64,000 bases of DNA from Amborella trichopoda (Eukaryota; Streptophyta; Magnoliopsida; Amborellales; Amborellaceae), in assembly GCF_000471905.2 (NCBI RefSeq), contig NW_006499728.1, forward strand, positions 2,430,468-2,494,467, written 5' to 3'. Both the position numbers and the translations under genes were made by a program. The notes beneath the pieces are model-generated. The model had not been told where the DNA came from. It saw only the letters and a list, made by a program, of their open reading frames with translations, and made no database searches. Numbering within the stretch: position 1 is the first letter of the stretch; every line of letters begins with the position of its first letter. Shown piece by piece: positions 46,126 through 57,828 of this stretch.

Positions 46126-46134
46126 AATATATAG
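46126..46134 (-). promoter_or_regulatory. Candidate TATA box of the NAC gene
   Basis: Minus strand CTATATATT, about 255 bp before the ATG. It implies a leader of roughly 230 nt rich in CT runs. Confidence 0.45.
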
Positions 46135-46332
46135 GCATTATCAGCGAATGAAAAGCCTGGAAAAAAACCAGAAAAATTGCGGAAAAAATGCAAGTGGAGA
46201 TTGTTTGTTTAGAGAGAGAAAGTATTTATGATTAGAGTACGAAAGTGCACCAGGAGGGGCTCAAAACGGAAAGGGAAACGAGAAGATTAAATGCATGGCA
46301 GGGTTTATGCGTGCGTGTGAATGGGGTGAGAA

Positions 46333-46338
46333 CACGTG
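46333..46338. promoter_or_regulatory. G-box (CACGTG) upstream of the NAC gene
   Basis: Within AACACGTGTG, about 200 bp upstream of the candidate TATA box. A bHLH/bZIP-type site by sequence only. Confidence 0.4.
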
Positions 46339-46605
46339 TGTAGACTCTAGAGGGAGAGAAGGCTATCTTTAGAGAGAGAAAACAAGGCCATATATAATTG
46401 CGCTTCTTGGGGGTCTATCCTTCGCAATAGGTGCGAGTGTTCCATCACGAGAGGGGAAATAAATCAACAAATGCAGGTTTCTGGATTTTACAATATGGGC
46501 CAGAGGGAATACCAATTTGCCCATTCTTGTGTATAAATATCGAAATTGGTCTCATTTATGGTAGGTGATTTTTTTTTTTTTTTTTTTTTGTGTCATGGGT
46601 GTGAT

Positions 46606-46986
46606 TTCTATAAGGTTGCAACCTTGAACAATCCAATTAAGGTCCACCTCTAAATTTTATCACCATGTAATTTTGGTATAAAAAATTATTAAGATTACCT
46701 TAAAATCTATTTTCATATCTAATGATAAAGTTTTAAAACTCCAAATATGATTAAAATCAGGTAGATCTATAAATATATGAAAATCTTGAAAATAAACGGT
46801 CTAGATCATGTGTTGCAAGATGCACTATTTCAAAGACTCGTTTTTTATTTATTTATTTATATTTATACATCTCGATGTAAAAATCATCAATTAGAAGGCT
46901 TTTTTAACATTAAAAAAATATTTACCATGGATTTTTAAGTGCTATTGTAATTCTACATTTTAAGGTTGCAACCTTATAAAAACTTT
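46606..46986. repeat. Family A MITE, best-preserved copy
   Basis: Left GGGTGTGATTTCTATAAGGT then TGCAACCTTGAACAAT; right ATTTTAAGGTTGCAACCTTA then TAAAAAC. About 380 bp, no coding capacity. Used as the reference for the family. Confidence 0.8.
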
Positions 46987-47134
46987 TTGCTTTTGTCATT
47001 AGGACATGTAGTTTTGTAATACGTCCCTCTCCTAGAATTCCATGTTTTGGAAATAAAACATTTTCCTCACTAAATATGGAATGCGTGTCTTTCTCCGCCT
47101 TACCAAATGTAGAAATCTTTCTCTCCAACTAACG

Positions 47135-47350
47135 AGCGTATGTAGAATGTTCGTGCAGGAGCATACTAAATAGTTACTCCCTCGGCAAAAGACTTCTTCG
47201 GGAATTCTTTTTTTGATTTAAAATTTTTAGATGAATGTTTTCAAAGAGGGAAATTTGGATTTAGAGTTCTTGAACATCAAGATCAGTTGCAAGTCAATAT
47301 TTTTGGGCCCCAAAGATATTATACTCCCATGGGAGTATATTGTCCATTCA
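47135..47350. repeat. Family D repeat copy
   Basis: Left GTAGAATGTTCGTGCAGGAG then CATACTAAATAGTTACTCCC and GGCAAAAGAC; right TATACTCCCATGGGAGTATA, a perfect 20-bp palindrome. Confidence 0.5.
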
Positions 47351-47627
47351 ATGATTTTTTTTTTTTTTTTTTTAATTGCACCCTTTATGCATTTGGAAAA
47401 AAAAAAGTCCGGATATTGAATAGAGACCGTCCAATTTTTGGAGGGTGGGATCTAAGAGTTGGAAAACTCAAAATTTTAGATTTTTTTTCCTTTTGAGAAT
47501 AATTATCATGTGAATATTAAGTGTTTTCTAAAATTTGAGAAGACTTTTTTTTTCCATTTGAGAATAGTGACTTTCGGTGTTTCCCAAACTTATAAATTAC
47601 AAAATTCCTTCCATATTCCTAGCAAAA

Positions 47628-48080
47628 GGGAGTAGATGTACATTACGCTCCAACAAGAGGGTAGTATAGGCACTCTTTTAGAGAGAATTTGTGGATATGG
47701 AAAGAAAAAAAGATTTTGAGCTGGTGAATTACAACACATTATGTGAATCGTCCATATTTTAGATTTTCATGTGTTTATAGATCTACTTGATTTGAACTAT
47801 TTTTAAAAGTAAAAAATTTATAATTAAAGATGAAAATAGATTCTCAAGCCATCCTAGAAATGTTCTACATCAAAATTACATTTATGATAAAATTTAGAGG
47901 TCCGTGATTGTTTAAGGTTGCAACCTTATACAAACCACACCCTTTTTTTTTTTGTTCCTTAGGTTCTAGAAATTAACCCCTAAAATTTAGGATAAAAAAA
48001 TATTTCTGGCATGAGTTTTGTCCAAGGGAGTAGATGTACAGTATAACTCCCGTAGGAATTGGGAATCTTTTGGCCCAAGG
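47628..48080. repeat. Family D repeat interrupted by a family A MITE
   Basis: Outer parts GGGAGTAGATGTACATTACG (47629) and GGGAGTAGATGTACAGTATA (48028) are direct words. The family A piece at about 47700-47943 (CAACACATTATGTGAATCGT to GGTTGCAACCTTATACAAAC) lies between them. Confidence 0.4.
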
Positions 48081-48119
48081 AAAAGCTGAAACTCCATTGT
48101 ATCTCTTGTGCTCATTTGC

Positions 48120-48395
48120 ACAAAAGACGTTGCAATAAAGAAACCTGGAGGGTCTATCATCTCGGCCTTACATTATGGTCTTGATTAAAAAAAGGAAGGA
48201 ACACGCTATCCAGACCGTCCATTTCCCCTAAAAATAGGTGTTCACCAATTTACAAGGTCCGTACTATCTTTTCAGCTTTAAATTTCATAATTGACATTAA
48301 AAATAATTTTAGAGCCATCACGGACATTTTCAGTACTCAAAGTTCTTTCCATATGATGTGAGGCTTTTATGTTGTTTTCATAAATCTACCACTTA
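48120..48395. repeat. Family A MITE, degraded fragment
   Basis: TCATCTCGGCCTTACATTAT, ATCCAGACCGTCCATTTCC and GAGCCATCACGGACATTTTC follow the family order. Ends lost. Confidence 0.45.
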
Positions 48396-49934
48396 TGGAT
48401 GCCACATCCATTTTTAAAACTTGAAAAATAAAAAATATGAATAATTTGTAACTTTTGTAAAATACTTTAATATAAAAGCATATCTCTTATTAGTTATGTT
48501 TTTTTAAATATATAAGGGGTCTTTCTAAAAAATTTACCTATATATTTATTTAAGTGGAAAAATGATTCACTTTGCTCATCTGGGGCTTTTGAGGGAAAAG
48601 AAGAGGTCAATGTCACCTAAAATTCTCTATCATTATACGTGTCTAATTTAGAGGGTAATTTTAAAATTAGCATTCCTGACACTCACAAACAAAATACAAA
48701 TATATGCCTAGGTAGGAAAAAGGATTAATCATGCGTCAATAAAAATTTTGTATTAGGGAACAATTAAAAAGATGAAAATAATCTTTCTTCATGTAATGGG
48801 AGGGGAAAGGGTTTGGCCATTGTTTGAAAAGAACAGATTGGTTGGATAGATTGCCCCCCTTGGAAACCAGTTTAGAACGGAGGATCAGATGGTCCGTATC
48901 ATCGACTTGCCAATAAAAAATAAAACATAGAGAATAATATATATATATTTTAAATACTGAAAATCAAAGGTGGGGCTGATTCCTAGCCCATTTTGGATAT
49001 ATAGTCCGAGATGGACTAGTCCCACCAATTTTCGATCCAATCTTGAACAATTTAGTATTCTGTTTTTAAATCACTGGTTTTATGTTATGAACAAGGTCAA
49101 CATAGAATCGCTCAGTCTAACTCAGGAACGGTCACCCATGCCAATTCTATCGATATATAAGAAATCGTTCAGATCTAGAAAGAGAACCAACGATTTTTTA
49201 TTGTAAAACATTGTTTTGTTAGAGTAAAAACACCGATTTCACTAATCCAGGCTAGTTTTTGGCTATTTCACTGTTTTTGCACGTGTTTTTCTATCAAGTT
49301 CGATTTTTTTTCTTCATAGTAAAATGACAATCTAGACTAGTTTTACGTTGTATAATCTGGATCATTGATCCGTTTTTTTGAATCATCACCGCCAAATTTT
49401 CACCAAAAAAAAAGAAGGGTAATCTAGATATTACAATGTTACAAGGTATAAAAATGGGAATTACTTTGGAAAATGGTTCTTAAATGAATGGGCTTAGGTA
49501 TGTACGGCCTACCTCCGCCCCTTCATAGCACACCCGAGGAGATACTTAACACTGTTTAGGCAGAGTCAGACTTCTCATTTATTTCTTCCTTCACATCCTT
49601 TTCTTAAACATTTATTTTGTAATTTCTTGGTAATTATAATCTTTTTTTAAGACGTTCCTTTCGTTTCTTTGTACACAAGTTACTAAGATCAGATCCCCAA
49701 TAATTTACACAGTAATTTGTGTTGTCCCCACACTCTCTCTCTTAAATAATTCTTCTCTCATCCCAAAAAACTTAAGACCCGGTGATCTCACTTCTACTTT
49801 TACCTCTCTCCCTCTTTTATGTTGTGATCATTTAAGATAGAAATTTTTTTAAAATACAGTTATAACCATATTTTTTTTTATGTTGTCACCATTTAAGATA
49901 TAAATTTCTTTTATATAAAGTTATAACCATATTT
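48396..49934. other. AT-rich intergenic DNA
   Basis: No gene recognised. Two similar 65-bp blocks with ATGTTGT-ACCATTTAAGATA-TTATAACCATA lie at 49818-49935. Confidence 0.4.
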
Positions 49935-50267
49935 TTTATATAGAAGCAAGGTGCACCTCAAAAGTATACTGAATACGCAACTTCACTATCACAAAGCCTT
50001 GGGATGGTACGAAAATATATTGTTGTCTTTAATTATAAAATTTAAAATTTAAAAAATGGTGATGAACAAGCCGATTTATTTACAGACACTTAAAATTGTT
50101 GAAAATAGACGGTTCATATAATATGTTAAAAGATGAACTTTTTTTAAGATAATAAATACCTTTTTTTTAATATCTATGAATCTCAAGGTTGATATGCTCG
50201 ATTTGAGGCTTTCCAACATAGGGACTACCTTTTCTAGTGGGTTTTTTTTAGTGTGCCTTACTCTTAT
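49935..50267. repeat. Family A MITE, left part (split by plastid DNA)
   Basis: Follows the family from AAGCAAGGTGCACCTCAAAA through GAAAATAGACGGTTCATATA to TTTAGTGTGCCTTACTCTTA. The missing end resumes at 50640 with ATAGTATAAGGTTGAAACCT. Confidence 0.6.
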
Positions 50268-50640
50268 CCAGAGCAATTGCAATAATTGAGTTTATTGATA
50301 TTCTTGGTACAGTAGATGCCATTACAAATACAATCTTACTCAATTCGATGGAGTTGTTTGATCTTAAGGAGATCTTCTATAATTTCACACGTGACGAGTT
50401 ATGTCTTTGTTTCGTCCAGTCATTAATAATTTGATTATTTTTAGATAATAATAGATAGAAACAATGCTCGTAAGGAGTCCTATCGAAACCAAGAAATATA
50501 GGCCCGTCTGCCATCCACACCAGAATAGATGGAGTTTTCTGAAAAAACCTGCAGATGGAGGAATACCTCCTAGGGATAGGAGACATAGGGCCGAAGAGAG
50601 AACCCAAAAAGGATATTTTGTGTATAATCCTACATAATCC
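50268..50640 (-). pseudogene. ndhB: Nuclear copy of plastid ndhB (fragment)
   Basis: Minus strand reads [51 protein letters not shown] and [17 protein letters not shown], then RNYRRSP-, after a one-base loss RSNNSIELS, and [10 protein letters not shown]. This is the C-terminal part (exon 2) of the plastid NADH dehydrogenase-like complex subunit NdhB, nearly to its end. A stop after TRHV and a one-base deletion near 50355 show it is not functional. Plastid rather than mitochondrial origin follows from the gene. It sits inside a family A MITE copy. Confidence 0.92.
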
Positions 50641-50950
50641 TTATAGTATAAGGTTGAAACCTTATATAAATTATTTCCTACTAATCCGAGAAACACTCAA
50701 CCTTATATAAACTTGTTCCTAATAATTCAAGAAAAGAGTGTTTCTAAGTAGGACAACCTTCTAATCGATAATGTGTGGCTATATAGATCAAGTAAATTAA
50801 AAAAAATGTATGTAGCAACAAGTTATTTGGACCGTGTATTTTAAAGTGTTTATAGACATACTCGATTTGTACCCTTTTTGAAAATTTTTATTTTATAAGT
50901 GCATCTCCAGATAAAATATAAGGAGGCAACTTTATATGTAATAAGCCTCA
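50641..50950. repeat. Family A MITE pieces after the ndhB insert
   Basis: 50641-50680 is the right end of the split copy (GTATAAGGTTGAAACCTTAT). A 42-bp direct repeat of that end follows, then interior-like DNA to about 50950 (ATAAGCCTCACCC). GAGAAACACTC near 50690 and GAGTGTTTCT near 50736 form a hairpin. Confidence 0.5.
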
Positions 50951-51249
50951 CCCTTTAAGATACGCGTCTTTAGAACTTTTTGTGATGTAAGAGCGTGTTT
51001 GTGGGAATGAGGCTTGGGTCATGGTGGTAGCACGCCGCACCCTTGTCATCACGTTGTGGTTTTTATTTCTACTGCTAACACCACCCCACTAATGCCTTAA
51101 AAAAAACCTAACTCGTAATCTACTTAAAAAACACAGATAGGGTGTTTCTTCCCTATTGAATTAGCCAAAAAAAAGAGAGCATCTTTTTGCAATTAGTTCT
51201 CTCATTCCCCAATGTCATCTCTTCCTCAAAAAAAAAAACAGAAGAAAAA

Positions 51250-51722
51250 GGACGAGGTTTGCATAAATTGTCAACCTTAAACAATTCAAGCAATATGTAT
51301 CTTCAAAATTTGTCAAAAGATGTAATTTTGGTGTTGAAAACTAAAGACCTAAAAATCTATTTCACATTTAATTACAAAACTTAAAGCTCAAAAGATAGTA
51401 TCGCCAGAGCAGATCTACAAATACTTAAAAATCTTGAAAATGGATTGTCAAGATAATACGTTACAAGATGTACTATTTTTTAAACTTGAATACAGATCTA
51501 CAAATACTTAAAAATCTTAAAAATGGATTGTCAAGATAAATATGTTGCAAAATGTATTATTTTTAGGACTTGAAAATATATTTTTTCTTCTATATCCATA
51601 CATCTTGAGGTGGGGATGATCAATTGGAGTGTTTTTAACACCATAACAACCTTTTTCGCTGTATTTTCGAGGTGTGCATTACTTCTAGAACATAAGGTTG
51701 ACACTTTATATAAATTTTTCCC
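51250..51722. repeat. Family A MITE with internal duplication
   Basis: From TGCATAAATTGTCAACCTTA to CTTTATATAAATTTTTCCC. An interior block, GATCTACAAATACTTAAAAA then TGGATTGTCAAGATAA, occurs twice (about 51413 and 51497). Confidence 0.6.
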
Positions 51723-52074
51723 AAGAAAAGTATCATTTTCTTTTTTGCGAAATTTAATAAAATATACACAAACTATTTAAGATAGTACGCATATCTTTTT
51801 ATTTAATTTCAAAATACCTATTAAAATATACATGAACCTGAGTTAAAATAATTTAAAAATAATAAAATGTTAAATTGTTGAAAACTTATGTGCATTATGA
51901 TAATTTTATCTTCTTATTTAAAAAACAAATCTCTTTCAACACACTCAATTCCCATCTCTTTGAGCACTTGGTAGCATATTATATATTGAATTAAAAAAGA
52001 GTATCAGTTGTGGCAATGCAGCACTGACCACAACTCTTTCTCGCATTTTTTATACTAATCTATTGAACCTGTAT
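51723..52074. other. AT-rich intergenic DNA, nothing recognised
   Basis: No open frame, repeat match or signal found. Confidence 0.4.
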
Positions 52075-52425
52075 ACTATGCTCCTATGAGAGCATATTGT
52101 ATAGTTACTCCCTCTTTAAAAAGACCTACTTTGAAGGATTTTTTTAGTCTGAAATTTTGGGAACTACCTAAGAATCACAAGATGATTATTTTCAAAATAA
52201 AAAAAATGTTTTGTTTTCTTTTTTCTAACACTTAAATTTTACCTTTTAGAAATTGGATGGTCCTTGTTCAATTTGGAGATGTTATTTTTCTTAATACCAA
52301 AATAGGAAATTTTTTTATGAGTACTCTAGTTGATGAGGCTGCATCCCCAACATTTGAGTTCTTAAAATTACTTTTATATTGAGTTTTACCTTATGGAATA
52401 AATAGAATACTCTTGCACGACCATG
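52075..52425. repeat. Family D repeat, long copy 2
   Basis: Left GTATACTATGCTCCTATGAG then AGCATATTGTATAGTTACTC; body matches 669-985; right near ATAGAATACTCTTGCACGAC. Confidence 0.55.
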
Positions 52426-52516
52426 TAACCTTTTGGCTTGTTTCTTTTCGTCCCATATGTTGCTCTCTCTGCATAAGATATGGCGGGATTGAAAAGTAAT
52501 CTAAGTAGCCGCTTGA

Positions 52517-52680
52517 TTATGGGTGGCCATGGAACCGGACATGACCCGGCACCCGTATACTCGATACGGGTTTGGGTATGGATCCAATATTTGGACCCTA
52601 ACGGGTCGGGTCGGGGTCCAAAACCTAGACTCAAATACTATTTCGATCTGAATTTGGTTGGACGTGACTCATACCCATAA
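52517..52680. mobile_element. Small hAT-like MITE (164 bp)
   Basis: Ends TTATGGGTGGCCATGG and, inverted, TTATGGGTATGAGTC. Flanks CCGCTTGA (52509-52516) and GCGGTTGA (52681-52688) match 6 of 8 as an aged 8-bp duplication. GGGTC/GACCC-rich interior as in plant hAT MITEs. Confidence 0.55.
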
Positions 52681-52734
52681 GCGGTTGAAGATAAAATACT
52701 TCAAGCCCTATTTGCTTGGGTGTATTGATGATCA

Positions 52735-53752
52735 TAAAACCTGGAGATGTACAACACCAAGCAAGGTGAAATATTTCTTGCGGTTGCTTGGATACAAACG
52801 GCTGTTTAGGTGACAGGTTAAGGAGACTCGGGTTATGCCTTCCAAGTGTATGTCTGTTTTGTAAAAATGCAGAAGAATCTATTTACCACCTTTTCTTGCC
52901 ATGCCCTTTGGCGGAAATAATTTGAGCTTGGCTAAGCATTATCTCGTGCTGCTTGACTCCCTATCCCTAGGGTATCTCTGATTTGATGCAACAGATTTAG
53001 ACCCCATCGTTTTCCTCTTTGGGTATCGCTTTGTGGAGAATTATTGTTGCTGTTGCGCTCTGGAGTCTTTGGAAAGAAATAAATTTGAGGACGATTGAGG
53101 GTTGCTACAAAGATCTTCCCTCCTTTATTGATTTCATTAAGAGATCGTCCATTTTGCGGGTTTCTGTGACGTTGTGCTTTATTTCCTCAAGGACCATTTC
53201 TTCCCTAATTTATGAGATACAGTATTTTTGAAGAAGCCTCGTAGGCGACTCAATTGTTCATGGTTAAAGCCTCCGGGGGTTGAGTAAGCTCAATTTTGAT
53301 GGTAGTGTTCGATGCAGTGTTAGTGGTTATGGTGGACTTCTTTGTGACAATGTTGTATCGACTATTTGGTCTTATCAAGGGAGATTGCATGCATGTGAGA
53401 TTAATGAAGCGGAGCTTTGGGCACTTAAAATGGGAGTGGACCATCTTGCCTCTAATCATCTTGAGGTGATTCAGTGAACGTCATCAAATAGTGCATTCAG
53501 CCGGACCTTATGCAGTGGAACCTTAGTGGCGTTATGGATGGTATCATTCTGGCGCCGGGTTCCCATGGAATTATTTTCGTCCACGTCAAGCGTGACTTCA
53601 ACATAGCAGCTAACTGTTTTGCAAAAGCCGCTACCGCCTAGGGTCCAGCTTATGTTTGATTGTGCTCTTTCTTTTTTTTCTATTCCTTTCTTTGTTTTTG
53701 TTTTCTTTTCATTTTGTTTCCCTTCATTACCTTACTTCTATCAAAAAAAAAA
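52735..53752 (+). mobile_element. 5'-truncated LINE: zinc-binding and RNase H remnants with poly(A)
   Basis: In shifting frames the plus strand reads WRCTTPSKVKYFLRLLGYKR, then LPSVCLFCKNAEESIYHLFL and PCPLAE (the C-x2-C...H...C zinc knuckle after plant LINE reverse transcriptase), ALWRIIVAVALWSLWKEIN, then an RNase H-like unit: KLNFDGSVR...GYGGLLCDN, INEAELWALKMGVDHL, stop-containing SVNVIK, and FVHVKRDFNIAANCFAKAA. The unit ends at a TAG near 53640, followed by about 100 bp of T-rich 3' UTR and A12 (about 53740-53751). All reading frames are broken. The reverse transcriptase itself is missing, as in 5'-truncated insertions. Confidence 0.8.
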
Positions 53753-54397
53753 AAGTATTAAGGGTCATAGAACTCGTAGTCATTTTTTGCTATTAAGCGA
53801 TAAATCAGACAGCTTGAAATCTAATGGTGGGGGATTGTGACCTTGTTGTCAATATATGATATATGATGGTAAAAAAAGAGCAAAAATAAATAAAAGGAAG
53901 CCCATAGTGAGTGTGACAATGGATTTATTTATGATATGACTTTTTATGTTTATGAGTATTTTGGAAAAAATAAAGTTTTTTTTTTGACCATGAATACTTA
54001 TTTTTATATTTTTCTATCATTTTTACATTATTTTTCAAATACCCCCATCATAAATTTAATTTTCAAAATCAAAATTCTCTGTATTTTTTTAACTTCATTA
54101 TGTTTTTTGTTTAGTTTTACTTTAAATATATATTTATTTTATGATATTTTTAATGTTTTTATTTTTTAATACTTTTTAGCTTACGTAGAACTCGGACCTA
54201 CTCAGGCCGAGTTAAGTCCAAGTACTCTCGGCTAAGGGCGCTGACCGAGTACGTAGCCCGAGTCTTTGCCTCGACCTTCGAGCAATAGGCAAAATTGTAT
54301 ATACTTGAGGGAGAATAGAAGCTACCTATACACACAGTCTCTCTCTTTTCTCGAGGAAGAATACAAATTACCTATCCCTCTTTCTCTCTCTGCTCTC
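53753..54397. other. Intergenic, nothing recognised
   Basis: AT-rich, with a GC-richer strip at 54180-54290 (CTCGGACCTACTCAGGCC). No supported gene. Confidence 0.4.
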
Positions 54398-54399
54398 GT

Positions 54400-54612
54400 G
54401 AACCATTTGCATTTGCACATGCATTTCGTGTGAAGCAACTGTTCATTCTGTTCTGTAAAAGGAAGCCCTCGAACCTTTTGCATTTGCACAAGCATTTTGT
54501 GTGAAGCAACTGTTCATTCTGTTCTGTAAAAGGAAGCCCTCGAACCTTTTTCATTTGCACAAGCATTTTGAGTGAAGCAACTGTTCATTCTGTTCTGTAA
54601 AAGGAAGCCCTC
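54400..54612. repeat. 71-bp tandem repeat, three units
   Basis: Units start at 54400, 54471 and 54542 with GAACC; each contains GTGAAGCAACTGTTCATTCT and ends GTAAAAGGAAGCCCT. A few substitutions between units. The minus-strand frame across it repeats the same peptide and is not taken as a gene. Confidence 0.9.
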
Positions 54613-55145
54613 TCACTTTCACTCACTCACTCTCTCTTCGGAAAAGTCAATCCTACTTTTGTGAAACTTCAATCACCCAAAACCTTGTAAAACTTTGGAA
54701 ACATGTGATAGTGTAAAGGTCCATGGATGGAACTTCGGGCTAAATGTAAGTTAAAAAACAAAAAAGAAAAAAAATTTTATTTTAGAAATTTATGTATAGA
54801 TTAATAAAGTTTGATGTACGGATTGGAAACTATTTTCGAAATTATAGTTTTGATTACACGGAGGTTTGTTTTTTTTGTGTTTTTTATTTATAATTTTACC
54901 TCCAATTTGATGTTGCAACATTAGGCCATATTTTTTTACTTTTATGGTTTATTGGGTAATCCAACGTTCCAATATTGGGCTGACCTATTTATAGGCTGGT
55001 TTGATATAGGAAACCTCAAACTGCCCTATGTATATAAATATTGGACCACATTTAAAATAAAATAAAAAATCCCAAAATTAAGCCGGTTTGATGTCACTAG
55101 CATCCGACCGCCCTTTAGAGCTTCCAATAACATTAACACAAAGCG
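54613..55145. other. Intergenic, nothing recognised
   Basis: No open frame or repeat family identified. Confidence 0.35.
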
Positions 55146-55386
55146 AAAGTATAGAATGAGACCATTTACGTTTGGTACAAGATGGTCACATTAGTTTTGA
55201 TTATTAGACATAAAATTCGGTGGCTATAATTATTTTATTGACCGGGTTCAAACAAAAAATTTGTTTCCTTTTTTTTTTGAACTTTATAACGCATCGGAGC
55301 TATCAAATTTCATATGGGATGGTTGTGAATAATTGTAACCACCTTATATCAAAAGCAAATGACCTCATTCTATACAATCCCTTAAA
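55146..55386. repeat. Family B MITE, copy 4 (best preserved)
   Basis: Left AGTATAGAATGAGACCATTT; right AATGACCTCATTCTATACAA. Inner arms GGTACAAGATGGTCACATTA and TAACCACCTTATATCAAA. About 240 bp. Confidence 0.7.
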
Positions 55387-57828
55387 ACTATACGATAAAG
55401 CCACTTAGTGTGATCCTACATCAATGAGGCCTACGGCAATTGGGTATGTAAAAAGTAGTTTTAGTACACCCTCAATATACAAAGACATTAGTCAATAGTT
55501 ATCAAAACTGGATAGAACAAGTGGTCCGACCCTTTGTCTTGCCCGGCATGTGTACTGAACTGGTGGTTGGCTAGTTGAACCAATTTGATCGCCGGTTTTA
55601 CTGGTTCTCTTGCATGAACCAGCCCAATCTCTCCCACCACCTTTCAAGCCATTTTTTGGGTCGATCTTTTCATTTTCTTTTCTATCATTTTTATTTTGAA
55701 TACACATGATATTTTATTTGTAAAATCCTTAATGCACATTATATTTTATTTGTAAAATCTTTAATCCAACTATGTACTCTTGTCTTCGATGAACGGCCCA
55801 ACACTTTTCCTAATCTGAAAAGGCAAGCATGCTGATCGCCCGGTTACCTTTTCCCATTAAGGGTTAAACCTAATGCCGTTTGAGTATTTGAAATCTATTA
55901 CGTGACAAAAGATTACAAAGAAATATAACATTTGGGTACACTTAATCGTAAAGTGATGGAAAGAGATTATGTGAGATTTTTCCAAAAATAAAGAAATCCA
56001 TCATACGTTAAAAATCTATTATGAGAGTGATAGGCAAATTTGGGATGGAAAATCTTTTGCGTGAGTTTTTTCCTATTTTGATTAAAAAAATCTTCTAAGC
56101 CCTCTCTCTTCCTAATAACGTGGTGATCTCCCTTTTTTAAGCTCGTCCTCTTATCTGAAGGCATCAACTGTCATATAAAAGTAAAAATCATTAATTAATG
56201 ATAAATTACACAACACAAACATAATAAAACATTTCACACAAGATAATGTGATCCCTCATTTCTTACGCTCATCCCCTCATCTGAAAGTATGAGTGTTATA
56301 TAAAAACAAAAATAATAAAGGTAAAAATCAGTAATCAATGATAAATTACACAACACAATCATAATAAAAAATTTCACGCAACATAATTTTCATAAGATAT
56401 TACTAAAATCTCAATTGAAATAATATATCTCTTTAGTCATCTCCAATACCTCAAAATTTTATACGACAACCAAACCTTCTAGTTTACTAATCAAACTTCT
56501 TCCTATTTTTTAACTCATACCGTACCGATTTTGAATTTAATATCATAAATTTATTGTTTATTTCAAACTATATAGAGAGACATTTGAAAGACTACTGTAA
56601 AAAAAATACAAATAAGGCTTATCATAATAAAATCATGTTATTCCATTCATATTGTTCCAATGACTTATCATATTGAAATCAATGTCATGTTAGAAAACAT
56701 GTGATTGCATATAAGTGCCAAAGGCATTTAAAATAAGTAGGAAATAGTGTCATGATTGTAAAATGGTACAAGTTATTATTAAAATTTTTTTTTGGAATGA
56801 TGATAATGTTATTATTAGAAATCTTTTTGGAATGGTGTGATGATGATTTTAATTCAGTATTTTAGTAGAATTTTCGGACAAAAAAGAAGAAAATAATAAT
56901 TCTGTATTTTAGTGGAATTTTGTGACAAAAAAGAAATAAATTATAGTTTATAGGCACGTGCTGGTAAAATGTTGGTAATGCATTTCTTATATTTTTTCCA
57001 GACATAGCTAAACAATAACAATATATTTCTCAGGTTGCATCTAAATACTACCCAAACACTAACAATTCATTTATGTATTACGCTAGTAATATATTTCACC
57101 GACAATATATTTTTAGATATTCAAATGGCCCCTTACTGTAATGGTCGAACAAATGTTCGCCTTTCGAACACAAATAGCTTGTGGATCACTCTTTTGATAT
57201 TTTGGCAAAAAATCGTAACCCTAAATGGTTAAAAGGAAGCTTTCTTCCTTACCATTTTGGCATGCATCCTTCACCTTTTTTTTTTTTTCCGCATTTTTCT
57301 TTCAATTGAAAAATTTTCTTTCCCTCTCTTTAGATCCAATTGTTTTCTCTCCGTTTCATTGGGACAGAGGCGCACCTAGTACTTCTCAATCACTGATTCA
57401 ATCCTCATAGCATTGCATCAAACTGCCCCAACTTTTTTCAAACTTTTGTTGGGGTTTGATATTGGATCGGTATATTATAAAAAACATAAATCAAATATAG
57501 GGTAACCCAATATTTCTATTGTTGAAACATAAAATAAAATAAAAAATAAAAAATACAATTTGATGTTTGCAACTAGAAAATAATAAGAAAGACCTCTGCA
57601 TAAATTGCCGAAAATATGGACCAAATTATAATTTTGATAATATTTTTTGTTCCGTGCATAAATTTCTCAAATACTTTTAACTCAAGATTGTAACTAAATT
57701 TTTTAATCTTATATCTAAAATTAGGACTTAATTGGTTATTCAGTGGTAGGATTCGGTCCTGGAACATTGCGTTACAATCTTCAGAAATGAAACCAACACT
57801 TGACTAGAACAATAGGGGTTTCACTAAA
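55387..57828. other. AT-rich intergenic DNA with short duplications
   Basis: 55495-55640 has ACTGGT/ACCAGT-rich text like other MITE ends. A 31-bp pair (ATATTTTATTTGTAAAATC) lies at 55710-55770. A diverged direct duplication of about 110 bp lies at 56150-56250 and 56280-56385 (GATAAATTACACAACACAA in both). No gene recognised. Confidence 0.45.

Noticed and set aside
50385..50696. Functional membrane protein gene on the minus strand
   Set aside because: It is plastid ndhB sequence without a start, with a frameshift and MITE-derived N-terminal codons.
54372..54566. Repeat-peptide gene on the minus strand
   Set aside because: The peptide repeat only mirrors the 71-bp tandem DNA repeat.
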